Origin: Synechococcus sp. WH 7805
GTDB lineage: Bacteria > Cyanobacteriota > Cyanobacteriia > PCC-6307 > Cyanobiaceae
Reading direction: 5' to 3'
Length of the DNA: 64,000 nucleotides
Assembly: GCF_000153285.1 (NCBI RefSeq)
Contig: NZ_CH724168.1
Span: 1,455,008-1,519,007, forward strand
Shown: in pieces, positions 35,086-45,781 of the stretch
Layout: the number at the start of each line of letters is the position of its first letter
Position numbering within the stretch: the first letter of the stretch is position 1
Program-made: the position numbers and the translations under genes
Notes under the pieces: model-generated
Seen by the model: only the letters and a program-made list of their open reading frames with translations
Database searches by the model: none
What the model was told of the DNA's origin: nothing

Positions 35086-36246
35086 ATGCACGTGCGTTTT
35101 TATGGCCACCTCCGCGCTGGCTTTGGGCTCGCCGGAGGAGCCCGGGCCACGGCCCGCTGCCTGCAGGCCGCAGGCTGCACCCTCGACTACGTGGATCTGG
35201 CACTGGCCAGTCATGCCGCAGTGCAAGCCATGCCGCAGGACACGTCATGCCTAGACCAGCAGCAGATCACCCCTCAAGTGGACCTGGTCCACACCAACCC
35301 CAACATCCTCGCCAGCAATCCTGAACTGCTCCAACGCCAACCCCTCAGCGCACCCCTGCGCATCGGTTACTGGGCCTGGGAGCTTGAAGCGTTTCCTGAT
35401 GGATGGGAGCGCTTCTTTGGCGACTACGACGAAATCTGGTGCCCCAGCAGTTTCACGGCACAGTCCCTCGCTCTGCGATCACCGATTCCAGTGATCGCCT
35501 TACCCCATCTCCCCGACTGGTCGCACCTGGACGAACGCCGCCGACTGCGTCAGCAACAGCGCCGCCAACGCCAAGACCGGCTCCCTTTCACCTTTCTCAC
35601 GCTCTTCGATTTCTGGAGCACTCCGGAGCGCAAAAACCCGGAAGCGGTGATCCGCGCCTTCCAAAAGGCCTTTCCCAGACATGCGCAGGATCAACCCTCG
35701 GTTCAGCTGCTGATCAAAGCCAGCAGCGCCGAACAGTTTCCGGAACAGGCCATGGCCATGGATGCCCTGACAGCGGGCGATCCGCGCATCCGCTGGATCA
35801 AGGCCTTGCTGAGCAATGAGCAGCTCGATGCGCTCTACGACGAAGCCGACGCCCTCGTCAGCCTGCACCGCGCCGAAGGATTCGGGCTCACTCTTGCCGA
35901 AGCGATGGCGTTGGGTATGCCCGTGATCGCCACGGGCTACTCCGGCAACCTCGATTTCATGCCGCCGGGCAGTGCAGCACTGATTCCCTGGCAGCTCCAG
36001 CCTCTGGAACGGAGCTATGGCGACTACCTCGCTGGTTGCCACTGGGCTGAACCCGATCTCTCAGCTGCTGCAGCGGCCATGCGCCGCCTCGCCGGAAACC
36101 CCGGCCATGCAGAACAACTCGGGGATGCAGGCAGCCGATTGGTCAGGGAGCGGCTCAGCCCCCACCGCTTGGCTGCGGTCGTGAGGCAGCGCCTCGGCCG
36201 TTGGTGGCTGCCGAACGCGACAACGGCAAAAGATTCAAGCGCTTGA
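35086..36246 (+). CDS. Glycosyltransferase family 4
   Basis: 386 residues. The N-terminus, MHVRFYGHLRAGFGLAGGAR, forms the acceptor-side Rossmann fold. IGYWAWELEAFPDGWERFF and YDEIWCPSSFTAQSL are typical of the GT4 group that acts in surface polysaccharide synthesis. The donor side has FTFLTLFDFWSTPERKNPEA and the E-x7-E motif in HRAEGFGLTLAEAMALGMPV. Divergent from the StrG-like gene by 84 bp. Its last 92 bases overlap the 3' end of the convergent TPR gene at 36155. Confidence 0.9.
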   Translation: MHVRFYGHLRAGFGLAGGARATARCLQAAGCTLDYVDLALASHAAVQAMPQDTSCLDQQQITPQVDLVHTNPNILASNPELLQRQPLSAPLRIGYWAWELEAFPDGWERFFGDYDEIWCPSSFTAQSLALRSPIPVIALPHLPDWSHLDERRRLRQQQRRQRQDRLPFTFLTLFDFWSTPERKNPEAVIRAFQKAFPRHAQDQPSVQLLIKASSAEQFPEQAMAMDALTAGDPRIRWIKALLSNEQLDALYDEADALVSLHRAEGFGLTLAEAMALGMPVIATGYSGNLDFMPPGSAALIPWQLQPLERSYGDYLAGCHWAEPDLSAAAAAMRRLAGNPGHAEQLGDAGSRLVRERLSPHRLAAVVRQRLGRWWLPNATTAKDSSA

Positions 36247-36910
36247 GGCGTTCTTGCAGTGCCTGTTCCCAGGCTGTCAGCCCTGCTGGCTGTGCCGCGG
36301 CCTCCCGCAGCAGATCGCAGACCTGATCGATGTCCATTCCGTAACAAGCCGCTTTCAGCAAACGCTGGCGACAGTCACCATCCGCCAACCCCCAGCTTTG
36401 CAGCGTTTGCACGAGGGCTGGACCTGGCACCAACAAAGCCGCTTGCCGGGCACCATCCCAGGCCGCGTCCGGCATCCCTGTGGCCAGTTGCCGCCAACGC
36501 TTCAGCTCCCCCAGGGCCAACCGAGGATCCTGGCGATCCAACACTTGCAGCAGATTGCGAAAACTGAGCGGACTGTCGGAACCTTCCTGGAGCGAGAGGC
36601 GATAAGAGCGCACGGCATCATCGAGCTGATTCAGGCCCCGATAGGCATCACCAAGCTTGTGCTGCACCCAGAAACTGCGCTGAGGGTGGCTGGCAAACGG
36701 CTTCAAAACCTCCAGGCATCCCAGGTAATCTCCTTGCATCAGCAAGGTGAAACCGAGGTGGTCCCACACATCCACCCCTGCCGAAGGGTTGAGCTGGATG
36801 AGTCGACGCAGCAACCCTTCCGCCGCTTCCCAGTCAGCCTCTTGAATCGCCTCATACGCAGCCCTTCTGACTGCATCAACTCGGTTCTGCACGTCCAGCA
36901 CTGAACCCAT
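36155..36910 (-). CDS. TPR-containing protein
   Basis: 251 residues of TPR-like helices (ADWEAAEGLLRRLIQLNPSA, HLGFTLLMQGDYLGCLEVLK, KLGDAYRGLNQLDDAVRSYR). No catalytic domain. Two oddities: its ATG shares the four bases CATG (36908-36911) with the ATG of the divergent parvulin-like gene, and its 3' end overlaps the convergent GT4 gene by 92 bp. GTG codons at residues 4 and 7 are alternative starts that would open some space. Function unknown; the position suggests a role with glycan synthesis or RTX secretion. Confidence 0.7.
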   Translation of the reverse strand: MGSVLDVQNRVDAVRRAAYEAIQEADWEAAEGLLRRLIQLNPSAGVDVWDHLGFTLLMQGDYLGCLEVLKPFASHPQRSFWVQHKLGDAYRGLNQLDDAVRSYRLSLQEGSDSPLSFRNLLQVLDRQDPRLALGELKRWRQLATGMPDAAWDGARQAALLVPGPALVQTLQSWGLADGDCRQRLLKAACYGMDIDQVCDLLREAAAQPAGLTAWEQALQERLKRLNLLPLSRSAATNGRGAASRPQPSGGG

Positions 36911-37538
36911 GAATCAGCCTTCCCCATCTCATCACATCTCATCAATCTCTCTGGAGTGGCCTAGTACCGAAGTGCTTGATGCCCTTGAAAGCACCCAACT
37001 GCTCACCCTCTGGCTCGGACGGACCATCGAACGTCTCATCGCCGTTGATTGCACCCTGGAGGAATGGCAGGTGGCCCACTTCTCCAATCAGGCCCACGAT
37101 CAATTTCTCGAAAAAGGATCAGCGCTCGACCGATTCTGCTTCTCGGTGCTGCAAACCAAGGATGCCAATCTTGCGCAGGAGTGGGCCTTTCGGCTGCAAG
37201 AAGGCGATGTCAGTTTTGCCCAACTGGCTCCGCTATCGATTGGCCGTAGCCGTGAGACCGGTGGCCGACTTGGCCCGCTGCGCCTCGAAGATCTGGACGC
37301 GCCTCTCGACCGGCTACTCCTGCGTATCACTCCGGGAGTGATTCAGCCACCCTTGCAGCTTGGCAACGGGCGCACGATTGTGCTTCGGCTCGATAGCCGC
37401 CAACCGGCTCAATGGGACGGGAATGACAGACTTGACCTGATTCAGCGGCTGTATCGCCGCTGGCTGACTGACACCATCAAATCGCTCCAGGCTGGGGAGC
37501 CCAAGCCGGGGTCTACCTGTTCCATTCCCCTGCCATGA
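36909..37538 (+). CDS. PpiC/SurA-like (parvulin) protein of the type I secretion unit
   Basis: 209 residues. SALDRFCFSVLQTKDANLAQ, QEGDVSFAQLAPLSIG and TGGRLGPLRLEDLDAPLDRL match parvulin-type peptidyl-prolyl isomerases of the PpiC/SurA kind. No signal peptide is visible, so it may act on the cytoplasmic side. Genes of this type are found beside ABC exporters with cyclic-nucleotide-binding domains in cyanobacteria. Its stop overlaps the transporter start by 4 bp, so they are probably coupled. Probable role: keeping the exported substrate competent for secretion (inference). Confidence 0.75.
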   Translation: MNQPSPSHHISSISLEWPSTEVLDALESTQLLTLWLGRTIERLIAVDCTLEEWQVAHFSNQAHDQFLEKGSALDRFCFSVLQTKDANLAQEWAFRLQEGDVSFAQLAPLSIGRSRETGGRLGPLRLEDLDAPLDRLLLRITPGVIQPPLQLGNGRTIVLRLDSRQPAQWDGNDRLDLIQRLYRRWLTDTIKSLQAGEPKPGSTCSIPLP

Positions 37539-40513
37539 GCGAAAACGTCACCGCACTGCCGATTCCTCTTCAGAACTTTCTGGCCTCCCAGCGGGCCAAG
37601 CTGGAATGGCTGAGGTACCGCACCGGTCAACCACTGCTGCAGTCCGACAGACTTCCCCACCAGGTGATGTTCATCGCCGAAGGAGCTGTTCGTCTCATCG
37701 GTGACGACCCTGCAAGCGGACCCTTCACCCTGGCGCGTTTGTTCACCGGTGAGGCCATCGGTTGGTGCGGGCTGGTGCGCAACCGCCCCTGCGAAGCGGT
37801 GACCGCCATGGAGCCGACCGTCGTAGCGGCCCTGCCCGCGCGTCAGTTTCTCCAACTCCTACCGAGTGATCCAACCCTTCAGAAGGGATGCCTGGAGCCG
37901 GCCAGAAGTGAGCTTGCGGAGCTGCTGATGGCCTGGATCAGCCGCCAACCCCATCGCTACAGCGATCTCCCAGGACTGTTCACAGAACTCTGGCGCCCGG
38001 GTGCCCTCCAGTTGCTGAGCGGCGAAGCGCTGAGCAGCGCCTGCCCCCTAGATGACAACTGGCTCTGGCTTCCCAGTGCTCCTCTGACGCCCCGGGCACC
38101 CCTCGGTGTAGCCATCGAACACTGGTCCCCCTCCAAGGAGTCGCGCGAGTTACCACTCGGAGGCCGTCTGCTCGGCATCCGCCGAGACGCCTTGAACGAA
38201 GCCCTGGCCGTCCGGGCCACCCGACCGAGTACGAGCCGCGCCAGCTCGGGATCAGCTCCTGAACCGCTCTGGCAAAGCGCCCGAGATGCGGAGGAGCTTC
38301 CCGATCCCATCGCCCCATCCAGCCTGGGGCTCACGGACTACACCCTGCGCATTCCTCAGATGCGCGGGCGTGCCGAAGGGAGTCTTGAAACTGCATTGAT
38401 CTGCCTGCAGCGCCTCTCCAACCGCTACCGCTTCCCCTTTCCTCGTGAAACAGCGCGGATGCTGCTCAGCGACTGTGAATCACGGCTGGGTGGGATCACG
38501 CTTCTGCATCTGGGTCAGCTCCTGGAGAGTCTGGGCCTCGAGGTTCGCCCCCTCGCTGCACCCACCAACAGCCTGCACCGGCTGGAGACGCCGTCGTTGC
38601 TGAAGCTCGATGATCGCTTCGTTCTGGTGGAAGAAGCGAGTGCGCGCGGCCTGGTGCTGGCCGACCCCACAGACGGCATCCGCAAACTCAGCCCAGCGCA
38701 ACTGAAACAGTGGGGTGAAGGCCCACTCCAGTTGATGCTGATCCGCCCTGCGGAATCCAGCGAAAGCGATCAACTGGCCACGCGGTTCGACTTGAGCTGG
38801 TTCTGGGAAGTCATTCGCCCATACCGCCCACAGCTGCTGCTGATTTTCATCAGCGGATTTGTGCAGAAGGTGCTGGATACATTCTTCATCCTTCTGATCA
38901 TGCAGATCATCGATGTGGTGATCATCACCAGAGATCTGGGCCTGCTCTGGCCGATCGTCGGCGTCATGAGCCTTCTGATCGGTGTCAAGGCTGTGCTCGC
39001 CCTGTTGAACAACGTGCTGACCACCGACCTTTCAGACCGGATCGATACCAACCTCGGCGGTCAGATGGTGGGGCATCTGTTCCGTCTGCCAATGCGCTTC
39101 TTTGATCGGCGCACGGTCGGCGACCTCGCCAACCGCTTCAATGACCTGCGCAAGGTGCGGGCCTTTCTCACAGGCACCGTGATCGACACCGCCATTGATG
39201 TGCTGTTCATTCCAATGCTGGCGATCATCCTGCTGTCGATCTCACCCCTGATGACCTTGGTTGTGATGATCAAGGTTCCGTTGATGTTCTTCAACACCTG
39301 GTTCACTTCCAAAGTGATTAAACGCCTGATCAGCCGCCGCAATCGCGCCTGGTCGAAATCGCAGGGGTTCCTTGTGGAGTGCCTCACAGCCATCCGCACG
39401 CTGAAAACACAGAACTTCGCCACGCAGGCCCGCTGGCAATGGCTCAGCCGCTACCGAATCTTCACCGGTGAAGATTTCAAGGTTGGTCAAATGAAGACCA
39501 TTTCCGGAGAAATCAACAAACTGATTCCCAAGGCGAGCCGCGTCGCCTTGATCCTGACCGGAGCTATTCTTGCAATCAACGGCGAGGGATCTGTAGGGGC
39601 CATTTTTATTTTCATGATTCTGGGTGGAACTATCGCCGGCTCGATGGTGTCGTTATCAACCGTTTCAGATCAGTACCAAGAAGCACGTGCCGCCATGGAC
39701 TCCCTGGCCGATGTACTCAGTCAGAAAGCGGAAGATTCACTTGCCAGCGGCTCGATGCTGCCGCTGCCGTCCGTGACAGGTCGTGTTGATTTCGAAAAGG
39801 TGTCGTTCTCCTATGGCCTGAACGGACAGAGCCAAATGGATCATTTCGATGTGTCCATCGACGCGGGCCAAGTGGTCGGACTGGTGGGAACCAGCGGCAG
39901 CGGCAAAAGCACCTTGGTGCAGCTCCTTGATGGCCTCTACAAACCTGATGAAGGCCGGGTCTTCGTCGATGGTGTTGATATCAGCAAGGTTCAGATCGGC
40001 AGTCTGCGGCGCCAGCTGGGCTTCGTACCGCAGGAATCGATCCTGTTTGACGGCACGGTGATGGACAACCTGCGCCTGAACATGCCGGATGCGCCCTACG
40101 AGGCCGTGGTGCAGGCCGCCACCGTGGCCTGTGCTCACGAATTCATCATGACGCTGCCTGACGGCTACAACACCCAGGTGGGCGAACGCGGTGGCGGTCT
40201 CTCCGGCGGCCAGAAGCAGCGAATTGCCATTGCCCGGATGGTGCTTCAGAACCCACGCATGATCATTCTCGATGAGGCCACCTCGGCCCTCGACCCCACC
40301 ACAGAAACCCTTGTCCTGCGCCGCCTGCGCCAACGGTTCACGAACCAGACCATGATTGTGGTCACGCACCGGCTCGGTTGCCTGCGAAGCGCTGACAGAA
40401 TACTCATGCTCGACCGCGGTGTGCTGGTGGAGCAGGGCAGTTGGAACGAGTTGATGGCCTTGCAAGGCGCCTTTGCCAAGCTGGCGCAGCAGCAGGAAGC
40501 TGTTGTGGTCTGA
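37535..40513 (+). CDS. Type I secretion ABC transporter: cNMP-domain, C39-like domain, TMD, NBD
   Basis: 992 residues. An N-terminal cyclic-nucleotide-binding-like domain (QVMFIAEGAVRLIGDDPASG, about residues 43-62) is followed near 274-390 by a C39-like domain. Membrane helices follow (LLLIFISGFVQKVLDTFFIL and others). The C-terminal ATPase has Walker A GTSGSGKST near 785, signature LSGGQKQRIA near 888 and Walker B MIILDEATSALD near 908. In the C39-like region the catalytic Cys (usually DCGxACL) is replaced by GRAEGSLETALICL and the usual His position by DRFVLVEEA, while ADPTDG remains. The domain is therefore probably a non-cleaving substrate-docking domain, as in RTX exporters. Likely exports RTX proteins such as the 31656 product. 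Confidence 0.9.
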   Translation: MSENVTALPIPLQNFLASQRAKLEWLRYRTGQPLLQSDRLPHQVMFIAEGAVRLIGDDPASGPFTLARLFTGEAIGWCGLVRNRPCEAVTAMEPTVVAALPARQFLQLLPSDPTLQKGCLEPARSELAELLMAWISRQPHRYSDLPGLFTELWRPGALQLLSGEALSSACPLDDNWLWLPSAPLTPRAPLGVAIEHWSPSKESRELPLGGRLLGIRRDALNEALAVRATRPSTSRASSGSAPEPLWQSARDAEELPDPIAPSSLGLTDYTLRIPQMRGRAEGSLETALICLQRLSNRYRFPFPRETARMLLSDCESRLGGITLLHLGQLLESLGLEVRPLAAPTNSLHRLETPSLLKLDDRFVLVEEASARGLVLADPTDGIRKLSPAQLKQWGEGPLQLMLIRPAESSESDQLATRFDLSWFWEVIRPYRPQLLLIFISGFVQKVLDTFFILLIMQIIDVVIITRDLGLLWPIVGVMSLLIGVKAVLALLNNVLTTDLSDRIDTNLGGQMVGHLFRLPMRFFDRRTVGDLANRFNDLRKVRAFLTGTVIDTAIDVLFIPMLAIILLSISPLMTLVVMIKVPLMFFNTWFTSKVIKRLISRRNRAWSKSQGFLVECLTAIRTLKTQNFATQARWQWLSRYRIFTGEDFKVGQMKTISGEINKLIPKASRVALILTGAILAINGEGSVGAIFIFMILGGTIAGSMVSLSTVSDQYQEARAAMDSLADVLSQKAEDSLASGSMLPLPSVTGRVDFEKVSFSYGLNGQSQMDHFDVSIDAGQVVGLVGTSGSGKSTLVQLLDGLYKPDEGRVFVDGVDISKVQIGSLRRQLGFVPQESILFDGTVMDNLRLNMPDAPYEAVVQAATVACAHEFIMTLPDGYNTQVGERGGGLSGGQKQRIAIARMVLQNPRMIILDEATSALDPTTETLVLRRLRQRFTNQTMIVVTHRLGCLRSADRILMLDRGVLVEQGSWNELMALQGAFAKLAQQQEAVVV

Positions 40514-40559
40514 GCGGTCTGCCCCGCAATCCGGTAGCTCAAGAGCCTTCACCTTCACG

Positions 40560-41663
40560 ATGTCTCAGAAATCTCTCCCCAGCCCCTCAGCGAACCGCGT
40601 CAATGAATCGGGCGATGAAGCGCTGCGACTGGAATCAAGGCCGTCTCCAGTGCTACCGGCTGTTCTGGTCGGAAGCCTTTCAGCTCTGTTTTTCGTGGTG
40701 GTGTACTTCGCCTCCACGGTGAAGATCGATCAGATCGTTTCGGTGCCCGGCAAACTGGTCACCCGACGCAGCACTCAAGACCTCACCACGCCAGAGCCTG
40801 GGGTGGTGAAGAGGGTGTTGGTCAAAAGCGGCGATGTGGTTCAACAGGGTCAGGAGCTTGTGGTGCTCGACCCGCGGGTCCAGACCAGCAATGTTGATGA
40901 ACTGCAAAAGCAGCTCGAAGCGGAAGCCGCTCGTCTTCAATCGGAGCAGGCCCGCATCAGAGAAACGATCCGAGGTCTGGAGACCCAGCTCGAGATCGAT
41001 CGGCAGATCCTTGAGCCCTTCAAACAGCTGGCGGAACAGGGTGCCAGCTCTCAGCTGCAATTGATTGAAAAGCAACGCCAGCTCGAAGCAACCCGACGCT
41101 CCCTGGCCGAAGCCAGGGAGCAGCTGCAAACCATTTCCTTCCAATCACAAAGCGTTCAAGCTCAGCTCAGAGCCTCCTTGGTGAAGTCTCAGAACGCTCT
41201 TGACCTGGTCACCCTCAGGGCTCCGGTCGCTGGCACCGTGATCGACCTGGAGGCTCAGACAGGCCTTGTGGTGAACAACACCACCTCCCTCCTCAAGCTG
41301 GTTCCGATTGACGACCTCGTAGCCCAGACCTTCGCCCGCGACTCAGACATCGCCTTCATCCGTGCTGGCCAGGATGCCGAGATCAGCTTCACCACATACG
41401 ACAAAACCATCTATGGAACGCTCCCAGGCTCGGTCACCCTGGTAAGCCAGGACTCCTTGCCGCCGGAACCGCCCTACGACTACCCACATTTTCCCGTCAC
41501 CCTGGCCCTCAGTGCCCAGAGCCTCAGCAAAAACGGCAAAACCTTCGAACTTCAGCCGGGCATGGCCCTCAACGCTGAAATCAAACTGCAAAAACGCACA
41601 ATTTTCCAGCTGATGTTTAGCCGCATGAGCAAAACGACCGACGCCGTGCGCACCATGCGCTGA
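40560..41663 (+). CDS. HlyD-family periplasmic adaptor of type I secretion
   Basis: 367 residues from the ATG at 40560 (MSQKSLPSPSANRVNESGDE). One TM anchor (VLVGSLSALFFVVVYFAS, about 40-57) is followed by a lipoyl-like half (VKRVLVKSGDVVQQGQELVV), a long coiled-coil hairpin (about 110-210) and the second lipoyl half (TLRAPVAGTVIDLEAQTG), then a beta-barrel region. This is the membrane fusion partner of the ABC transporter 46 bp upstream. No outer-membrane TolC gene lies in the window. 62 bp separate it from manC. Confidence 0.9.
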   Translation: MSQKSLPSPSANRVNESGDEALRLESRPSPVLPAVLVGSLSALFFVVVYFASTVKIDQIVSVPGKLVTRRSTQDLTTPEPGVVKRVLVKSGDVVQQGQELVVLDPRVQTSNVDELQKQLEAEAARLQSEQARIRETIRGLETQLEIDRQILEPFKQLAEQGASSQLQLIEKQRQLEATRRSLAEAREQLQTISFQSQSVQAQLRASLVKSQNALDLVTLRAPVAGTVIDLEAQTGLVVNNTTSLLKLVPIDDLVAQTFARDSDIAFIRAGQDAEISFTTYDKTIYGTLPGSVTLVSQDSLPPEPPYDYPHFPVTLALSAQSLSKNGKTFELQPGMALNAEIKLQKRTIFQLMFSRMSKTTDAVRTMR

Positions 41664-41725
41664 GAACCAATACAGACAAAGTCCAGGATGGTGGGAGAAA
41701 ATATTAGTCACATGTATGGCATCCG

Positions 41726-43178
41726 GTGAGCACCCCTCTAATCCCGGTCATTCTCTGTGGCGGCACCGGCACGCGCCTTTGGCCCCTCTCCCGTGCCAGC
41801 TATCCCAAGCAGTATTGGCCCTTAGGGGGGAGCGGCGATGAGACCCTCCTACAACAAACCCAGCAGCGGCTGAAGGGACTCGACAACCTGGCGCCTCCCC
41901 TACTGATCTGCAACGACGACCACCGCTTCATCGTGGCCGAGCAGATGCGCCAGACCGGCGTGGAGCCCGGCGCGATCCTGCTGGAGCCCATGGGGCGCAA
42001 CACGGCTCCTGCCGTGGCCGTCGCCGCACTCCAGGCCACAGCCCGTGGTGAGGACCCGCTGCTGCTGGTGCTCGCCGCCGACCATGTGATCCGTGATGCC
42101 GCCCACTTCCGCACCGCCATCGACGCCGGGCGCACGGAAGCGGAGGCCGGCCGGCTGGTGACCTTCGGCATCGTGCCCACAACGCCGGAAACGGGCTACG
42201 GCTACATCGAAGCGGCCGAACCGCTGCAACCCGGTGCCCTCACCCCCGTGCCGATCGCCCGCTTCGTGGAGAAGCCCGACCGCGCCACAGCCGAGCAGTT
42301 CCTTGCCAGCGGCCGCTTCACCTGGAACAGCGGCATGTTCCTATTCAAGGCCAGCGCCATGCTGGCCGAACTGGAGCGTTTGGCACCGGAGGTTGTGAGC
42401 TGTTGCCGCGCCGCCCTGGAACAGGACGTGGCCGATCTTGATTTCCTCCGCCTGGAGCGCGAAGCCTTCGCCAAATGCCCCAATGTGGCCATCGACGTGG
42501 CCGTGATGGAGAAAACCGAGCTTGGCACCGTGCTTCCCCTGGCAGCAGGCTGGAGTGATGTCGGCAGCTGGAGCGCCCTATGGGAGACCGCCGATCGCGA
42601 TGACGACGGCAACGTGCTGCGGGGCCGCGTGATCAGCGAGGGCAGCCGCAACTGCTACTTGCGCAGCGAACACCGCTTGGTGGTGGGCCTGGGCGTGGAG
42701 AACCTGGTGGTGGTTGAAACCGATGACGCTGTGCTGATTGCCGATCGCAGCCAGGCCCAGAACGTGAAAACGATCGTGAAGCAGCTGGAGGCAGATGGCA
42801 GCTCAGAGGGCAAGGCCCATCGCAAGATCTACCGGCCCTGGGGCCACTACACCGGCGTAGTCGAAGACAGCCGCTGGCAGGTAAAGCGCATCTCCGTAAA
42901 GCCCGGAGCCAGCCTCTCCCTGCAGATGCATCACCATCGCGCCGAACACTGGATCGTGGTGAAGGGCACAGCTCTGGTGGAACGCGATGGCGACCAGCAG
43001 CTGATCGGCGAGAACCAGAGCACCTACATCCCCCTCGGTTGCCGGCACCGGCTCACCAACCCGGGAAGGATCCCGGTGGAACTGATCGAAGTGCAGAGCG
43101 GGGCTTACCTGGGAGAAGACGACATCGTGCGCTTCGACGACGTGTATGGCCGCAGCAATGCGGCCGCCAGGGGCGCAC

Positions 43179-43192
<14 letters not shown>
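41726..43192 (+). CDS. manC: Mannose-1-phosphate guanylyltransferase / mannose-6-phosphate isomerase
   Basis: 488 residues. The N-terminal nucleotidyltransferase domain has PVILCGGTGTRLWPLSRASY and FVEKPDRATAEQFL. The C-terminal cupin domain has YRPWGHYTGVVED, KPGASLSLQMHHHRAEHWIV and TYIPLGCRHRLTNPG, as in bifunctional type II PMI enzymes. It makes GDP-mannose for surface glycans. The start is a GTG at 41726. Its 3' end overlaps the convergent glmS by 14 bp. It could share transcription with the secretion genes, though the gap allows its own promoter. Confidence 0.95.
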
Positions 43193-45065
<1,873 letters not shown>

Positions 45066-45066
45066 A

Positions 45067-45091
45067 CAAAAAAGCCCGGCAGTGCCGGGCT
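45067..45091 (-). terminator. Rho-independent terminator downstream of psaC
   Basis: On the minus strand AGCCCGGC and GCCGGGCT form a perfect 8-bp stem with a 3-base loop, followed by a run of T (the A run at 45068-45073 on the plus strand). It lies 39 bp after the psaC stop and directly before the glmS ATG, so it isolates psaC transcripts from glmS. Confidence 0.85.
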
Positions 45092-45130
45092 GAGCTTATG
45101 GGTAATAGATCCGAAAGACCGAGAGGTCGC

Positions 45131-45385
<255 letters not shown>

Positions 45386-45393
45386 TCAGTGCG

Positions 45394-45410
45394 GTTGACT
45401 TGAAGTCAAC
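45394..45410. promoter_or_regulatory. Perfect 17-base palindrome upstream of psaC
   Basis: GTTGACTT-G-AAGTCAAC, eight-base arms around one central base, 18-34 bases upstream of the psaC ATG. It could be an operator for a dimeric regulator or form a hairpin in the psaC leader mRNA. It does not match the direct-repeat HLR1 motif of RpaB. Role unknown. Confidence 0.5.
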
Positions 45411-45527
45411 GTACCTGTCACGCCCGCGTCTGGGATCGAGCTCGCGCTCTGCCGTCACTGTTGTTAACGCCCGTGGCCGGTGCTGCCTGCGCTAGCCCGT
45501 AAGATGCGGCGTCCCGTCTTCACGGCC

Positions 45528-45770
45528 ATGTCTCAGGAAGCGATCCTCGAAAAAGTCCGTTCGATCGTGGCGGAGCAGCTCAGCGTCGACGCCGGTGAAG
45601 TGAAGCCGGAGTCGAATTTCCAGAACGATCTAGGCGCCGATTCGCTCGACACCGTCGAGCTGGTGATGGCCCTGGAGGAAGCCTTCGACATCGAAATTCC
45701 CGACGAATCCGCCGAAGGCATCGCCACCGTGGGCGACGCCGTTAAGTACATCGAAGACAAGCAGGCCTGA
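45528..45770 (+). CDS. acpP: Acyl carrier protein
   Basis: 80 residues from the ATG at 45528. [19 protein letters not shown] contains the phosphopantetheine-bearing serine in the DSL motif. The protein is acidic and of standard length. It carries acyl chains in fatty-acid synthesis and is followed 11 bases later by fabF, the usual pairing. The frame is open upstream to 45480, but the family always starts close to the [11 protein letters not shown] seen here. Confidence 0.98.
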   Translation: MSQEAILEKVRSIVAEQLSVDAGEVKPESNFQNDLGADSLDTVELVMALEEAFDIEIPDESAEGIATVGDAVKYIEDKQA

Positions 45771-45781
45771 GGTTCCGCAGC

